This document shows positions 37,025 through 45,566 of a stretch of DNA of 64,000 nt, in pieces. The position numbers and the translations under genes were made by a program. The notes under the pieces are model-generated. The model was not told where the DNA came from. It made no database searches and worked only from the letters and a program-made list of their open reading frames with translations. This DNA comes from JAGVUD01 sp052033935 (GTDB lineage Bacteria; Armatimonadota; UBA5829; DSUL01). The stretch spans positions 1 to 64,000 of the forward strand of contig JBPOJE010000025.1 of the NCBI GenBank assembly GCA_052033935.1. The letters run 5' to 3'. Position 1 is the stretch's first letter, and each line of letters begins with the position of its first letter.

Positions 37025-40000
37025 ATGAGTCTTCCGTCGTGGATTCCGGGGGGGCGCGGGGTAGCGTGCGCGGGGCCGGTCCGGCCGCTGGCGCGGGGTT
37101 TGCGCTTCGCGGCGCTGGTTCTTCTTGCATCTGCGTGCTGTTCGGCCGCATGTGCGCAGGCGGTCTTTACGCTTGAACCGGCGGGCGGCGCACTGCTGAC
37201 AGGCGATGACTGTACGCTCACCACCGGATACCGTGGTGCGGGCATCGCGAACACCTATCTGGTTCTCAATACCACCCTTTCCTCCGTGCGGGGAGCCAGC
37301 CTCTGGTATGATGCCGTCAACAACCGCCTCTGGCTGCGCAACGACCTCAGCACTGCCTGGCTGGGCGGCCACGCGCCGGGATCGGCGTTCACCATAGAGA
37401 ACAGCTATGTCAAAGTCGTCTGCGCACAGACCTCCGTGTCGCGCAGTGCCGAGGCGCTGAGTGTCGCCTGGCGGGTCCAGCTCAAAGACTCAATGGCCGG
37501 GAAGACCCTGCGAAGCTGGATGTACGTGGACTTCACCGACCAGACTCGCATCGGCTGGAACGAGATGTCGCCATTTGCGGCCATTCTGCCCGGGCGCGCG
37601 CCTGTGAACGTAAGCATTACGCCGTCGTCAGGACCGGTTGCCACAGGAAGCAAGCTCACCCTCCAGGCCGCCTACTCCGACCCGAACGGATACGGCGATA
37701 TCGCGGGCTGCTATCTTCTTCTGAATTCCAGGGTTGATGGCGCGGGTGCGATCTATGCATGGTACGACGCTGTCAACAACCTGCTCTGGCTGCGCAACGA
37801 TGCGAACAACGCGTGGCTGGGCGGTTTCGCGCCGGGCACTGGCAACACAATCGAGAACGCGCTGGCGTCGCTCGACTGCGCGGGGACAACCGTTACCGGG
37901 TCGGGCGCGGACCTCACCGTGAGCTTCCGCATTCTGCCAAAGCCCGCCGCTGCAGGCCGCTTATTCAAGGAGTTTCTGTACGTTACTGACAGAACAGGTC
38001 TCAACGGCGGTTGGGACGAACTCGGCTCGGTCGCCGTCAACGCGGCCCCCGCTACCGGATCCCTCACTCCGCCCGCGAGAGCGCTTGTCACCGGCACACC
38101 GTACACCTTTACCGCCACTTACTCTGACGCCAACGGCGCGTCCGATATCAGCAGAGCCTTCCTGCTTCTGAACACCAGCCTCTCGGCCGTCAACGGCGCG
38201 GACCTGTACTACGACGCCGCTTCCAACAAGCTCTTTCTGCGCGATGACGCCAGTTCGAAATGGCTGGGTGGGTTCGCTCCGGGCTCCGACAACACCATCG
38301 AGAACAGCTATGTCCGGGTGCTCTGCGCGCAGACGGCGGTCACTTCGTCCGGCGCCAACCTCAGCGTCGCCTGGTACGTGGAACTGAAAGACGCCATGGC
38401 CGGCAGGACGCTTCGGAGCTGGCTCTGGGTGGATGACCGCAGCGGCAGTCAAGCGGGCTGGACCGAGAAGCAGGCATACACGGTCTCTCTCGGCAATAAG
38501 CCGCCCGTGAACGTGAGCATCAGCCCGTCGTCCGGGAAGGTCGCGGCCGGAAGCAAAGCAACTATCAGGACATCGTTCTCCGACCCGAATGGGGCGGCCA
38601 GCATCAGGTCAGCTCACCTGCTTCTGAACACCACGCTCGAAGCCCGGAACTCGGTTTACCTCTGGTACGATGCCGCGGGCAACCGGCTGTTCATCCGCGA
38701 CGATGCCAGCACGAAGTGGGTTGGCGGAGCGGCGCCTGGAACCGCCGGGATTATCGAAAACAGCCAGTTCAAGCTCCATACCGGCGAAACGTCCGTGACC
38801 AGGAGCGGCGCCGATCTCGTCATTGACTGGGTTATCGAGTTCAAGCCCGCCGTTGCGAACAAGCCCCTGAAGGGCTGGCTCTACGTCTCGGATGCGGGCA
38901 AGCTGAGTGACGGCTGGGACGAGATGGCTGCGCTCACGCCCGTTATTCCAAACATGAAGCCCGCTAACGTCAGCGTCGCGCCGTCGTCCGGGACGCTGCC
39001 GCTCGGTGCGGCTTCCACAATCAGCGCGGTCTATTCCGACCCGGATGGCGCCACTGGAATCGCTGGATGCTACCTTCTGATGAACGCGAAGGTGGATGCG
39101 GCGGGGGCCATCTACGCCTGGTATGATGCCATCAACAGCAAGCTCTATCTGCGCAATGACGCCAACACGGGCTGGCAGGGCGGCTTCGCACCGGGGAGCG
39201 CCAACGTGATCGAGACATCGCTCGCGAAGCTCCACTGCGCCGCGACGTCCGTAACCGCGTCGGGCGCGAATCTCACGGTGAGTTTCAGCATCGAGCCGAA
39301 GACCGCCACGGGCGGACGGCTGCTGAAGGAGTATCTTTACGTTGTGGACACAGGGGCGCTCACCGATGGCTGGGACGAGCTCGGAGCGGTCACGATCGCT
39401 TCCGCCGGGCCGGCAAATCAGAGTCTGTCTCCCGGTGGGGGCGAGTTCCCCGTCAACGATACGATTACTCTCACCGCCACATACACCCATCCCGAAGGGG
39501 CCTCAAAGATCGCTACGGCCTATCTGCTTCTCAACATGAAGCTCGACGGCGCCAGCGCGATGTACGTTTACTGGGACCGGGTCAGCAACAAGCTCTATCT
39601 CAGAAACGACGCCAATACGGCCTGGTTGGGCGGCCTCGCGCCCGGCGCGGTCAGCGTCATTCAGAACTCACAGGGTTGGGTGGACTGCGAGAACACCAGG
39701 GTAACATCATCGGGTAGCACGCTCACCATCCAGTGGAGCCTCTTGCTCAGGGACATACTGCCCGTCTCGGGCGTCTGTGGCTGGATGTTCGTCAAGGACA
39801 CGAGCGGGCGGCAGGACGGATGGGACGAGATGGCCGTTTATGGGGGTAGGCGGACTCCCGCTAACGTCAGTGTCATTCCCGCTACGGGCACAGCGTACGC
39901 CGGTATCCCCTTCACGCTGACCGCTGAGTATGCCGACCCGGACGGCGGCGGCGATCTGTCCAAAGCGTATCTGCTGTGCAACACGGCCCTGTCATCAGCG

Positions 40001-41728
40001 TCCGCGTGCAGCCTCCTCTGCGACGCGAGCGCAAATAGGCTCTACCTGCGCGACGACGCCAGCACGAGGTGGCTGGGGGGCTTCGCGCCGGGCTCGCCCA
40101 ATGTCATCGAGAACAGCCAGTGCCGGGTGTACTGCCAGGAGACAACGGCGGCGGTCTCCGGGTCCGCGCTTACCGTGGCTTGGCGAGTCGAGTTCAAAGC
40201 ATCCACAATCGGCAAGGCGCTGAAGACGTGGCTCTACTGCTCGGACAAGTCCTCGCTGTTCGACGGCTGGGACGAGATGGGCACGCTTTCGGTGGCGGCC
40301 CCACCCAACTTCGCGCCCCAGAACGTCAGCCTCAACCACACCGGGTCCCTGACCGCGGGAAGCCGCGTCACGTTCACGTCGGTGTTCTCGGATGCCAACG
40401 GCGCGGCCGACATCTCCGGCGGATACCTCCTGTTGAACGAGACCGCCAACGCACCAAACGCCTGCTACCTGCGCTATGACACGGCGGGCAATAAGCTCTA
40501 CATCCGCGATGGCGCAAACACGGCGTGGCTGGGCGGCTTTGCCCCGGCATCCTCGAACGTCATCGAGAACGCGAACGTGAAGCTGTACTGCGCGGATACC
40601 ATCGCGGCATTCTCGGGCAGCGAAATGACCGTCACCTGGAGTGTCGAGTTCAAGATCCCCATGATCGGCCGGTCGCCTAAGGGCTGGATGTACGTTCTGG
40701 ACAGGAAGAACCTCTCGGACGGCTGGGACGACATGGGCACGTTCCTGATAGCCGCGCCTGTCAATCACCCGCCCGCCAACGTCAGCCTGTCTCCTGCCAG
40801 TGGAAACCCCGCAATCGGCGCAACGCAGACCTTCACCGCCATTTACGCCGACCCCAACGGGCACGCGGACATAAAGTCCGTGCTTCTGCTCCTCAACTCC
40901 GCCGCATCGGGTGTGAACGGCATCCTTTGCTGGTACGACCAAGCTGGCAACAAGCTGTATCTCCGGGATGATGGGGATACGGCGTGGCTGGGCGGATATG
41001 CTCCGGGCTCGGCGAACGTGATCGAGAACTCGCGCGCCAGGCTCCACTGCGCTGAGACAACGGCGGTGGGCAATGGACAGAACCTCACAGTGGCATGGCG
41101 GATCGAGCCGAAGTCGCCCATGGCCGACAGAAGTGCGGTAGGCTGGCTCCACGTGACGGATGCTGGCGGACTCACGGACGGATACGATTCGTTGGGGCAG
41201 TACTTCTTCCCCGGGGCGCTCAACTACGCGCCGGTGTGCGACAGCCTGACGCCGCCGGATGGCGTCATTGTCACCGACTACAGCATCAAGAAGAAATTCA
41301 CGGCTGTGTTCTCGGACATCAACGGAGTTCAAGACCTCTCGCAGTGCGAGCTTCTTATCAACTCCAGCCTGAGTATGGCAAATGGCATCTGCGTGCGCTA
41401 CGACGCTAACGCAAACAAGCTCTATTTGCGCAACGACGCGAACACCGCATGGCTGGGCGGATATGCGCCGGGTTCGGCGAACGTCATTACCAACAGCCGG
41501 GCAAAGCTCTACTGCGAGTTCACGACGGTGGCTCCGTCTGCTGATGCACCGTCCACCGCGCTCGAAGTCGTCTGGATGCTCGATTTTATGGGACTGAAGG
41601 ACAGCAATGGGGTTGTCACGCACTGGGCGTGGACGCAGGTGTCCGACAACTCGTTCGCGACACAGGCATGGAGGCAGATGGGCGGGTACAGTATTCTGAA
41701 GGTGGACCTGCCTCCGCCGCCGAGCTGA
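37025..41728 (+). CDS. Secreted protein made of ten tandem roughly 150-aa repeats
   Basis: 1567-aa exported protein of unknown function. ATG at 37025 with AAGGAGT at 37014-37020 gives a long signal peptide (ending about ACAQA). The mature protein is ten consecutive repeats with almost nothing between them. Each has NVSxxPSSG at the start, YSDPNG, a YLLLN strand, WYDAxxNKLYLRDDA, the hallmark WLGGFAPGSxNxIENS, a C-x-x-T strand, SGxxLTVxW, and WLYVxDxxxLxDGWDEMG at the end. The last repeat diverges and the protein ends in VDLPPPPS. The pattern is all-beta with calcium-site-like acidic turns, fitting a surface adhesin or sheath. There is no link to the Ig-like repeats at 13774 and 22041, and it lacks their GWNQIG module. 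Confidence 0.8.
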   Translation: MSLPSWIPGGRGVACAGPVRPLARGLRFAALVLLASACCSAACAQAVFTLEPAGGALLTGDDCTLTTGYRGAGIANTYLVLNTTLSSVRGASLWYDAVNNRLWLRNDLSTAWLGGHAPGSAFTIENSYVKVVCAQTSVSRSAEALSVAWRVQLKDSMAGKTLRSWMYVDFTDQTRIGWNEMSPFAAILPGRAPVNVSITPSSGPVATGSKLTLQAAYSDPNGYGDIAGCYLLLNSRVDGAGAIYAWYDAVNNLLWLRNDANNAWLGGFAPGTGNTIENALASLDCAGTTVTGSGADLTVSFRILPKPAAAGRLFKEFLYVTDRTGLNGGWDELGSVAVNAAPATGSLTPPARALVTGTPYTFTATYSDANGASDISRAFLLLNTSLSAVNGADLYYDAASNKLFLRDDASSKWLGGFAPGSDNTIENSYVRVLCAQTAVTSSGANLSVAWYVELKDAMAGRTLRSWLWVDDRSGSQAGWTEKQAYTVSLGNKPPVNVSISPSSGKVAAGSKATIRTSFSDPNGAASIRSAHLLLNTTLEARNSVYLWYDAAGNRLFIRDDASTKWVGGAAPGTAGIIENSQFKLHTGETSVTRSGADLVIDWVIEFKPAVANKPLKGWLYVSDAGKLSDGWDEMAALTPVIPNMKPANVSVAPSSGTLPLGAASTISAVYSDPDGATGIAGCYLLMNAKVDAAGAIYAWYDAINSKLYLRNDANTGWQGGFAPGSANVIETSLAKLHCAATSVTASGANLTVSFSIEPKTATGGRLLKEYLYVVDTGALTDGWDELGAVTIASAGPANQSLSPGGGEFPVNDTITLTATYTHPEGASKIATAYLLLNMKLDGASAMYVYWDRVSNKLYLRNDANTAWLGGLAPGAVSVIQNSQGWVDCENTRVTSSGSTLTIQWSLLLRDILPVSGVCGWMFVKDTSGRQDGWDEMAVYGGRRTPANVSVIPATGTAYAGIPFTLTAEYADPDGGGDLSKAYLLCNTALSSASACSLLCDASANRLYLRDDASTRWLGGFAPGSPNVIENSQCRVYCQETTAAVSGSALTVAWRVEFKASTIGKALKTWLYCSDKSSLFDGWDEMGTLSVAAPPNFAPQNVSLNHTGSLTAGSRVTFTSVFSDANGAADISGGYLLLNETANAPNACYLRYDTAGNKLYIRDGANTAWLGGFAPASSNVIENANVKLYCADTIAAFSGSEMTVTWSVEFKIPMIGRSPKGWMYVLDRKNLSDGWDDMGTFLIAAPVNHPPANVSLSPASGNPAIGATQTFTAIYADPNGHADIKSVLLLLNSAASGVNGILCWYDQAGNKLYLRDDGDTAWLGGYAPGSANVIENSRARLHCAETTAVGNGQNLTVAWRIEPKSPMADRSAVGWLHVTDAGGLTDGYDSLGQYFFPGALNYAPVCDSLTPPDGVIVTDYSIKKKFTAVFSDINGVQDLSQCELLINSSLSMANGICVRYDANANKLYLRNDANTAWLGGYAPGSANVITNSRAKLYCEFTTVAPSADAPSTALEVVWMLDFMGLKDSNGVVTHWAWTQVSDNSFATQAWRQMGGYSILKVDLPPPPS
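37170..41690 (+). repeat. Ten in-frame tandem repeats of about 450 bp
   Basis: Coding repeats inside the 1567-aa protein gene. Period centres are visible at each WLGGxAPG block (near 37360, 37815, 38265, 38720, 39175, 39625, 40075, 40525, 40985 and 41450). The DNA has diverged between copies, so these are old duplications. Confidence 0.8.
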
Positions 41729-41889
41729 TGACCCTCTCGTGGCCTAGGCCTCTCGCCTATCCTCCGCCAGCCCGAAGCGGCGCCGGAGGTGGGCCGGACA
41801 GGACGGTGCACCTCAAGTTCTCGGGGCAGGCCGGGCGCGGTGGATCGGTTCCTGATGGGTTCCACAGGCCTGCGGGGTTAGTGTGAAGA

Positions 41890-41920
41890 GCGTCTCCGCT
41901 AAGGGGACGCGTGTTTTCTG
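41890..41920 (+). terminator. Hairpin with T-rich tail upstream of ridA
   Basis: GCGTCTCC (41890-41897) pairs with GGGGACGC (41903-41910, one G-U pair) around GCTAA, followed by GTGTTTTCTG. It would end the transcript of the ten-repeat gene or attenuate ridA. The remaining 41729-41889 spacer shows no gene. Confidence 0.5.
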
Positions 41921-41940
41921 AGTGCAGGAGGACTGCGAAT

Positions 41941-42411
41941 ATGACACCTGAACAGCGTCTCATAGATCTGGGGGTGGAGCTTCCTGAGCCGCCCAAGCCA
42001 GCCGGGCTTTACCGGCCGATCGCGATTGCTGGAGGAATGGCTGTCGCCTCCGGGCATCCACCGCTGAACGAGGACGGCAGCAAAGTGACCGGACGCGTCG
42101 GCGAGACACTCGATGTGGAAGCCGGAAAGGACGCCGCGCGCAAGTGCGGGCTGGCGATCCTGGCGTCGCTGCGAAAGGAACTCGGCTCGCTCGGCAGGGT
42201 GAAGCGGGTGCTTCGTGTGACCGGGCTGGTGAACTGCACGTCGGGCTTCACGGATCACCCTGCCGTTATCAATGGCTGCAGCCAGCTTTTCGCGCAGGTG
42301 TTTGGCGAGGAGGCGGGGGTGGGGGCGCGCTGCGCCTCCGGAAGCAACTCGCTGCCCATGAACACTGCCGTCGAGATCGAGGCGACTTTCCTCATCGACA
42401 CGGAAGGCTGA
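41941..42411 (+). CDS. RidA/YjgF-family protein (long subfamily)
   Basis: 156-aa cytoplasmic protein of the RidA superfamily, whose best-known members hydrolyse reactive enamine/imine intermediates. AGGAGG (41926-41931) lies 9 nt before the ATG at 41941, deciding the start. The N-terminal helix LIDLGVELPEPPKPAG, then IAIAGGMAVASGHPPL, RVKRVLRVTGLVNCTSGF, and the end GARCASGSNSLPMNTAVEIEATFLI follow the 150-residue subfamily. The Arg in GARC occupies the position of the carboxylate-binding arginine of RidA. It stands between the ten-repeat gene and a broken gene, so context does not reveal its substrate. Confidence 0.85.
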   Translation: MTPEQRLIDLGVELPEPPKPAGLYRPIAIAGGMAVASGHPPLNEDGSKVTGRVGETLDVEAGKDAARKCGLAILASLRKELGSLGRVKRVLRVTGLVNCTSGFTDHPAVINGCSQLFAQVFGEEAGVGARCASGSNSLPMNTAVEIEATFLIDTEG

Positions 42412-42610
42412 AGCTGTGGCGTGGTGCTGGCTGAGCTTACTGGGGCGTTTGCGAGATGCGCGGCCCGTCCTCACCTGCCTACGGGTTCCGAATCCAGATA
42501 ATGAGGTAAACTAGTACTGTCTGCCCGCGCTGCTGTCTCAATCGTCTGGCGGCCGGTGCAGGCGTGGAGGCGCGGTATTCGCCCGCGCACAGGGAAGCAG
42601 GGGGAGAAAA

Positions 42611-43746
42611 ATGTCTCAGATGAATCGCTCGGTTGGGCCGCGGATCGCGGCGTTCGCCGGAGTTCTGGCGCTGATGCTCCTCGCCGCGGTCCCACTGGCG
42701 GCGGCGGAGAGTGAAGTCTCGCTTCCGGCCAACACCATCATTCCCGTGGTTCTGGAAGGTTCCCTCAGTTCCAACGAATCGTAGGCAGGGGACACCTTCA
42801 CCGCCGCCGTCAACACGAAGGGCAAGGACGCTTACGCCGGCATTCCCGATGGCGCGAAGGTGGAGGGCACGGTCAAGGAAGCCCAGTCGAAGAAAGGAAA
42901 GAACCCGGGCCTGCTCGATCTCCAGTTCGATCGTCTGCTCCTTCCAAACGGGGACACGTTCAAGATCAACGGGTCGCTCGCGTCGCTGGAGAGCAAAGAC
43001 GTCAGCACCGCATCCGACGGGCGGTTGGTTGCCAAGAAGACCTCGAAGAACAAGCGCATGACCTACCTCGGATACGGCGCGGGCGTGGGTCTTCTGGTGG
43101 GAATCCTGGGGGGCACGATACGGGCGACCTACTGAAGGACGCCCGTATCGGCGCGGGCCTCGGCTATCTGGCCGGGTCCATCAACACGTCGAGCACGCAC
43201 GACGTGGCGCTGAAGGAAGGCACGGAGCTGGGCGTGGTTCTGGCGGACAAGGTCGTTGTCGCATCATACACGCGCGAGAACAACCCGGCGCCCCGGCCGT
43301 CGCCGGCCCAGACAGCGCAGGTTGTGAGGGCGGAGTACGGCCAACCAGCCGCCTCGGCTATCGGCGTCATGGTGGGCGCTGAGTCCGTTCAGTTCAGCCC
43401 ATCCGTGCAGCCGCTCATCGTGAAGGGCGTCCTGCTCGTTCCCGCTGCGCCCGTTATGGCGACTGCCGGGGTGCCCTGCCGCTACGATTCCGCGACTCGC
43501 AGTGTCATAGCCGACGGCCCGAAGGGCGAAGTGAGAATCGCGATCGGAAGCCGCATTGTCCTGGTCAATGGCGTCCAGCGCGTGCGTCTGGAAGCCCCGG
43601 CCCAGATTTTCAAGAGCACAACCTATGTGCCTATGAGGTTCCTGGGGGTGGTTACGGGCAAGACGGTCGGTTGGGATGCGGCCACCAAGACCGCAACGCT
43701 CAGCGACGAGTCCGAGGTCTCGGCGTTGATTCAGGACCCCGCGTAG
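42611..43746 (+). pseudogene. Disrupted secreted protein with amine-oxidase-N-like domain
   Basis: The ATG at 42611 starts a signal peptide (ending AAAES) and a secreted domain, but the frame meets an in-frame TAG at 42782-42784, right where a lysine or similar residue would be expected (SSNES-stop-AGDTFTAAV). The same frame continues sensibly (TVKEAQSKKGKNPGLLDLQF, YGAGVGLLVGI) to a TGA near 43134. The homologous sequence resumes in another frame (DTGDLLKDARIGAGLGYLAG) after a G6 run at 43107-43112, consistent with loss of one base. The C-terminal part (about 43410-43740) is a copper-amine-oxidase-N-like domain with GVLLVPAAPVMATAG and TTYVPMRFLGVVTGKTVGWD. With two lesions it is probably a pseudogene unless both are errors. 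The 199 nt upstream hold no gene. Confidence 0.7.
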
Positions 43747-43766
43747 GGTTTCCCGCGGAAGTTTAC

Positions 43767-43811
43767 GAGAAGCCGTCCTGGCGTGGCTTGTCCGTGCCGG
43801 GGCGGCTTCTC
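43767..43811. terminator. Inverted repeat between converging genes
   Basis: GAGAAGCCG (43767-43775) pairs with CGGCTTCTC (43803-43811) across a 27-nt loop, overlapping the pyrD stop codon. It could end the pyrimidine operon (minus strand) and the converging plus-strand transcript. No strong T-run is present on either side. Confidence 0.35.
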
Positions 43812-44739
43812 AGACTGCCTTCTCGACCTTGCCGATGATGTCCGACGGGCTGCCGAGGCCGCTTTCGGCCAGGTATTCCCTGATGCCCTCCACGATCTCC
43901 GGCGCGGCCATCGGGTTTACGAAGTTCCCTGTCCCGATCTGCACCGCCGTTGCGCCCGCCAGAAGAAACTCGATTGCGTCTTCGGCCGTGACGATGCCAC
44001 CGATTCCAACGACGGGGATTCGCACTGCCTGCGCCGTCTGATACACCATTCGGAGAGCCACCGGCTTGATACACGGCCCCGAAAGCCCGCCCGTCACATT
44101 CGCCAGCCGGAAGCGCCGCGTGCGGATATCAATCGCCGTGCCAGCCAGCGTGTTGATGAGCGAAACTGCGTCCGCGCCCGCTTCTTCGCACGCACGCGCG
44201 AACACCCGGATGTCCATGACGTTCGGGGATAGCTTGGGGATAATCGGCTTCGAGGTTGCCTTCCGCACGGCATCCACGACGGCGAACGTCGTGGACGGGT
44301 CGCCAGCGAACTCCGCGTGCCCGTGCTCCACGTTCGGGCAGGAGATGTTGATCTCGAGCGCGTCCACGCCGTGGGCATCGTCCAGAATCCGCGCAAGCTC
44401 GGCATACTCGTCTGCGCGGTTGCCCACGATGTTGATGATCACCCGCGTGTCGAACTGCCGCAAGAACGGCAGCTTATCGTCGAGGAAGCTCCGCACCCCG
44501 TCGTTCTGCAGACCGATTGAGTTCAGCATGCCCGACGCTGTCTCGAAGATGCGCGGGGGCGGGTTGCCGCGGCGTGGCTCCAGCGAAGTGCCCTTCACCA
44601 CAATTGCGCCGAGAAGCGAAAGATCGTAAAGCTCAGCGAACTCCCGCCCGAACGCGAACGTGCCCGATGCCGTCATCACCGGGTTCCTGAGCGTCAGACG
44701 CTCGATTCGAGTGGTCAGATCAACGCCGCCGGCCGTCAC
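43810..44739 (-). CDS. pyrD: Dihydroorotate dehydrogenase, class 1B catalytic subunit
   Basis: Oxidises dihydroorotate to orotate with FMN; electrons pass to NAD+ through PyrK. The 309-aa product has RNPVMTASGTFAFG near the N-terminus, the catalytic cysteine Cys134 in NISCPNVEHG (a Cys base marks class 1, a Ser marks class 2), a LSPNVMDI strand, the FMN-phosphate loops VVGIGGIVTAEDAIEFL and GATAVQIGTGNF. The GTG at 44739 overlaps the pyrK stop (GTGA), indicating translational coupling. The long in-frame extension upstream is a shadow of pyrK. Last gene of the pyr operon. Confidence 0.95.
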   Translation of the reverse strand: MTAGGVDLTTRIERLTLRNPVMTASGTFAFGREFAELYDLSLLGAIVVKGTSLEPRRGNPPPRIFETASGMLNSIGLQNDGVRSFLDDKLPFLRQFDTRVIINIVGNRADEYAELARILDDAHGVDALEINISCPNVEHGHAEFAGDPSTTFAVVDAVRKATSKPIIPKLSPNVMDIRVFARACEEAGADAVSLINTLAGTAIDIRTRRFRLANVTGGLSGPCIKPVALRMVYQTAQAVRIPVVGIGGIVTAEDAIEFLLAGATAVQIGTGNFVNPMAAPEIVEGIREYLAESGLGSPSDIIGKVEKAV

Positions 44740-45566
44740 CAGATCAGCCTCGCCGCGTCCACCACCGGCCCGTCCACGCACGCGCGCTGATACTCGAAAT
44801 CGTCCGGGCCTTCCCCCGTCCTCATCTTGATGGTGCATCCCATGCACACGCCCATGCCGCAGCCCATATACGTCTCGAGCGAAAGAAAACAGCGCGTCCC
44901 GCGCGCTTCGGCGATGTCGGCCACCGCCTTCAGCATCGGTGCCGGGCCGCAGACGTAGAGCGCCGGATTGGGCGGGCGGGATGCGAGGTAGCGCTCCAGA
45001 AGCGCCGTCACAAGCCCCTTCTCGCCCAGGCTGCCGTCGTCTGTCGCGATTTCGCACCGGACGCCGAGCCGCTTGAACTTGCCTGTCAGCACAATCGCCT
45101 CCGCGCTTCGCGCGCCGTAGAGCAACCGCACTGGGCGCGGGTCTCCGCGCTCCTTCAGCGTATGCGCCGCAAACAGGAAAGACGCAATCCCGAGTCCTCC
45201 CGCCACGAACACCACTTCGCTGCACTCGTCCAGCCCGAGAGGGTAGGGCTTGCCGAGCGGCCCCGTGACCAGAAGATCGTCTCCCGGCTCCTTCTGCGCC
45301 AACTGGCGCGTGCTGTTCCCAACCGCCTCATACAGGAACGCGAAGGTCTGCCGGTCCGCGTCCACCTGGTTCACCGAAAACGGGCGCGGAAGCAGCGGGT
45401 CGCTGCCTCCTGAAGCCTTCACTTCCACGAACTGGCCGGGGAGCGCCGCCGCCGTAATCTCGGGGAAGCGTACATGAAGGAGATGAATCGCCCGGCCCAG
45501 ATGCTCCGTCCCGGCAATCGGGACGCGGCGGCTGAACTTGCTTGCCCCGGCCGCCTGCTGTGTCAT
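44736..45566 (-). CDS. pyrK: Dihydroorotate dehydrogenase electron-transfer subunit
   Basis: FAD and [2Fe-2S] subunit that links PyrD to NAD+. The 276-aa product has the flavin motif RPFSV (61-65), the NAD-binding stretch VFVAGGLGIASFLF (about 119-132), YVCGPAPML, and a C-terminal cluster site Cys236-x4-Cys241-x2-Cys244-x18-Cys263. The order and spacing match PyrK of Gram-positive bacteria. The ATG at 45566 overlaps the carB stop (ATGA) and the end overlaps the pyrD start, so carB, pyrK and pyrD are tightly coupled. Confidence 0.95.
   Translation of the reverse strand: MTQQAAGASKFSRRVPIAGTEHLGRAIHLLHVRFPEITAAALPGQFVEVKASGGSDPLLPRPFSVNQVDADRQTFAFLYEAVGNSTRQLAQKEPGDDLLVTGPLGKPYPLGLDECSEVVFVAGGLGIASFLFAAHTLKERGDPRPVRLLYGARSAEAIVLTGKFKRLGVRCEIATDDGSLGEKGLVTALLERYLASRPPNPALYVCGPAPMLKAVADIAEARGTRCFLSLETYMGCGMGVCMGCTIKMRTGEGPDDFEYQRACVDGPVVDAARLIW

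Noticed and set aside
37170..41690. CRISPR or DNA-level satellite array in the ten-repeat gene
   Set aside because: The period is about 450 bp, in frame throughout and conserved at the protein level only. There are no short direct repeats with spacers.
42465..42500. tRNA-like GGTTCCGAATCC segment in the ridA downstream gap
   Set aside because: It resembles a T-arm, but no matching acceptor, D or anticodon arms could be folded around it.
42782..42784. Reassigned amber codon (TAG read as an amino acid)
   Set aside because: TAG is used as the terminal stop of several intact genes here (for example those ending at 8883, 11338, 21906 and 29444), and the same gene also has a frameshift.
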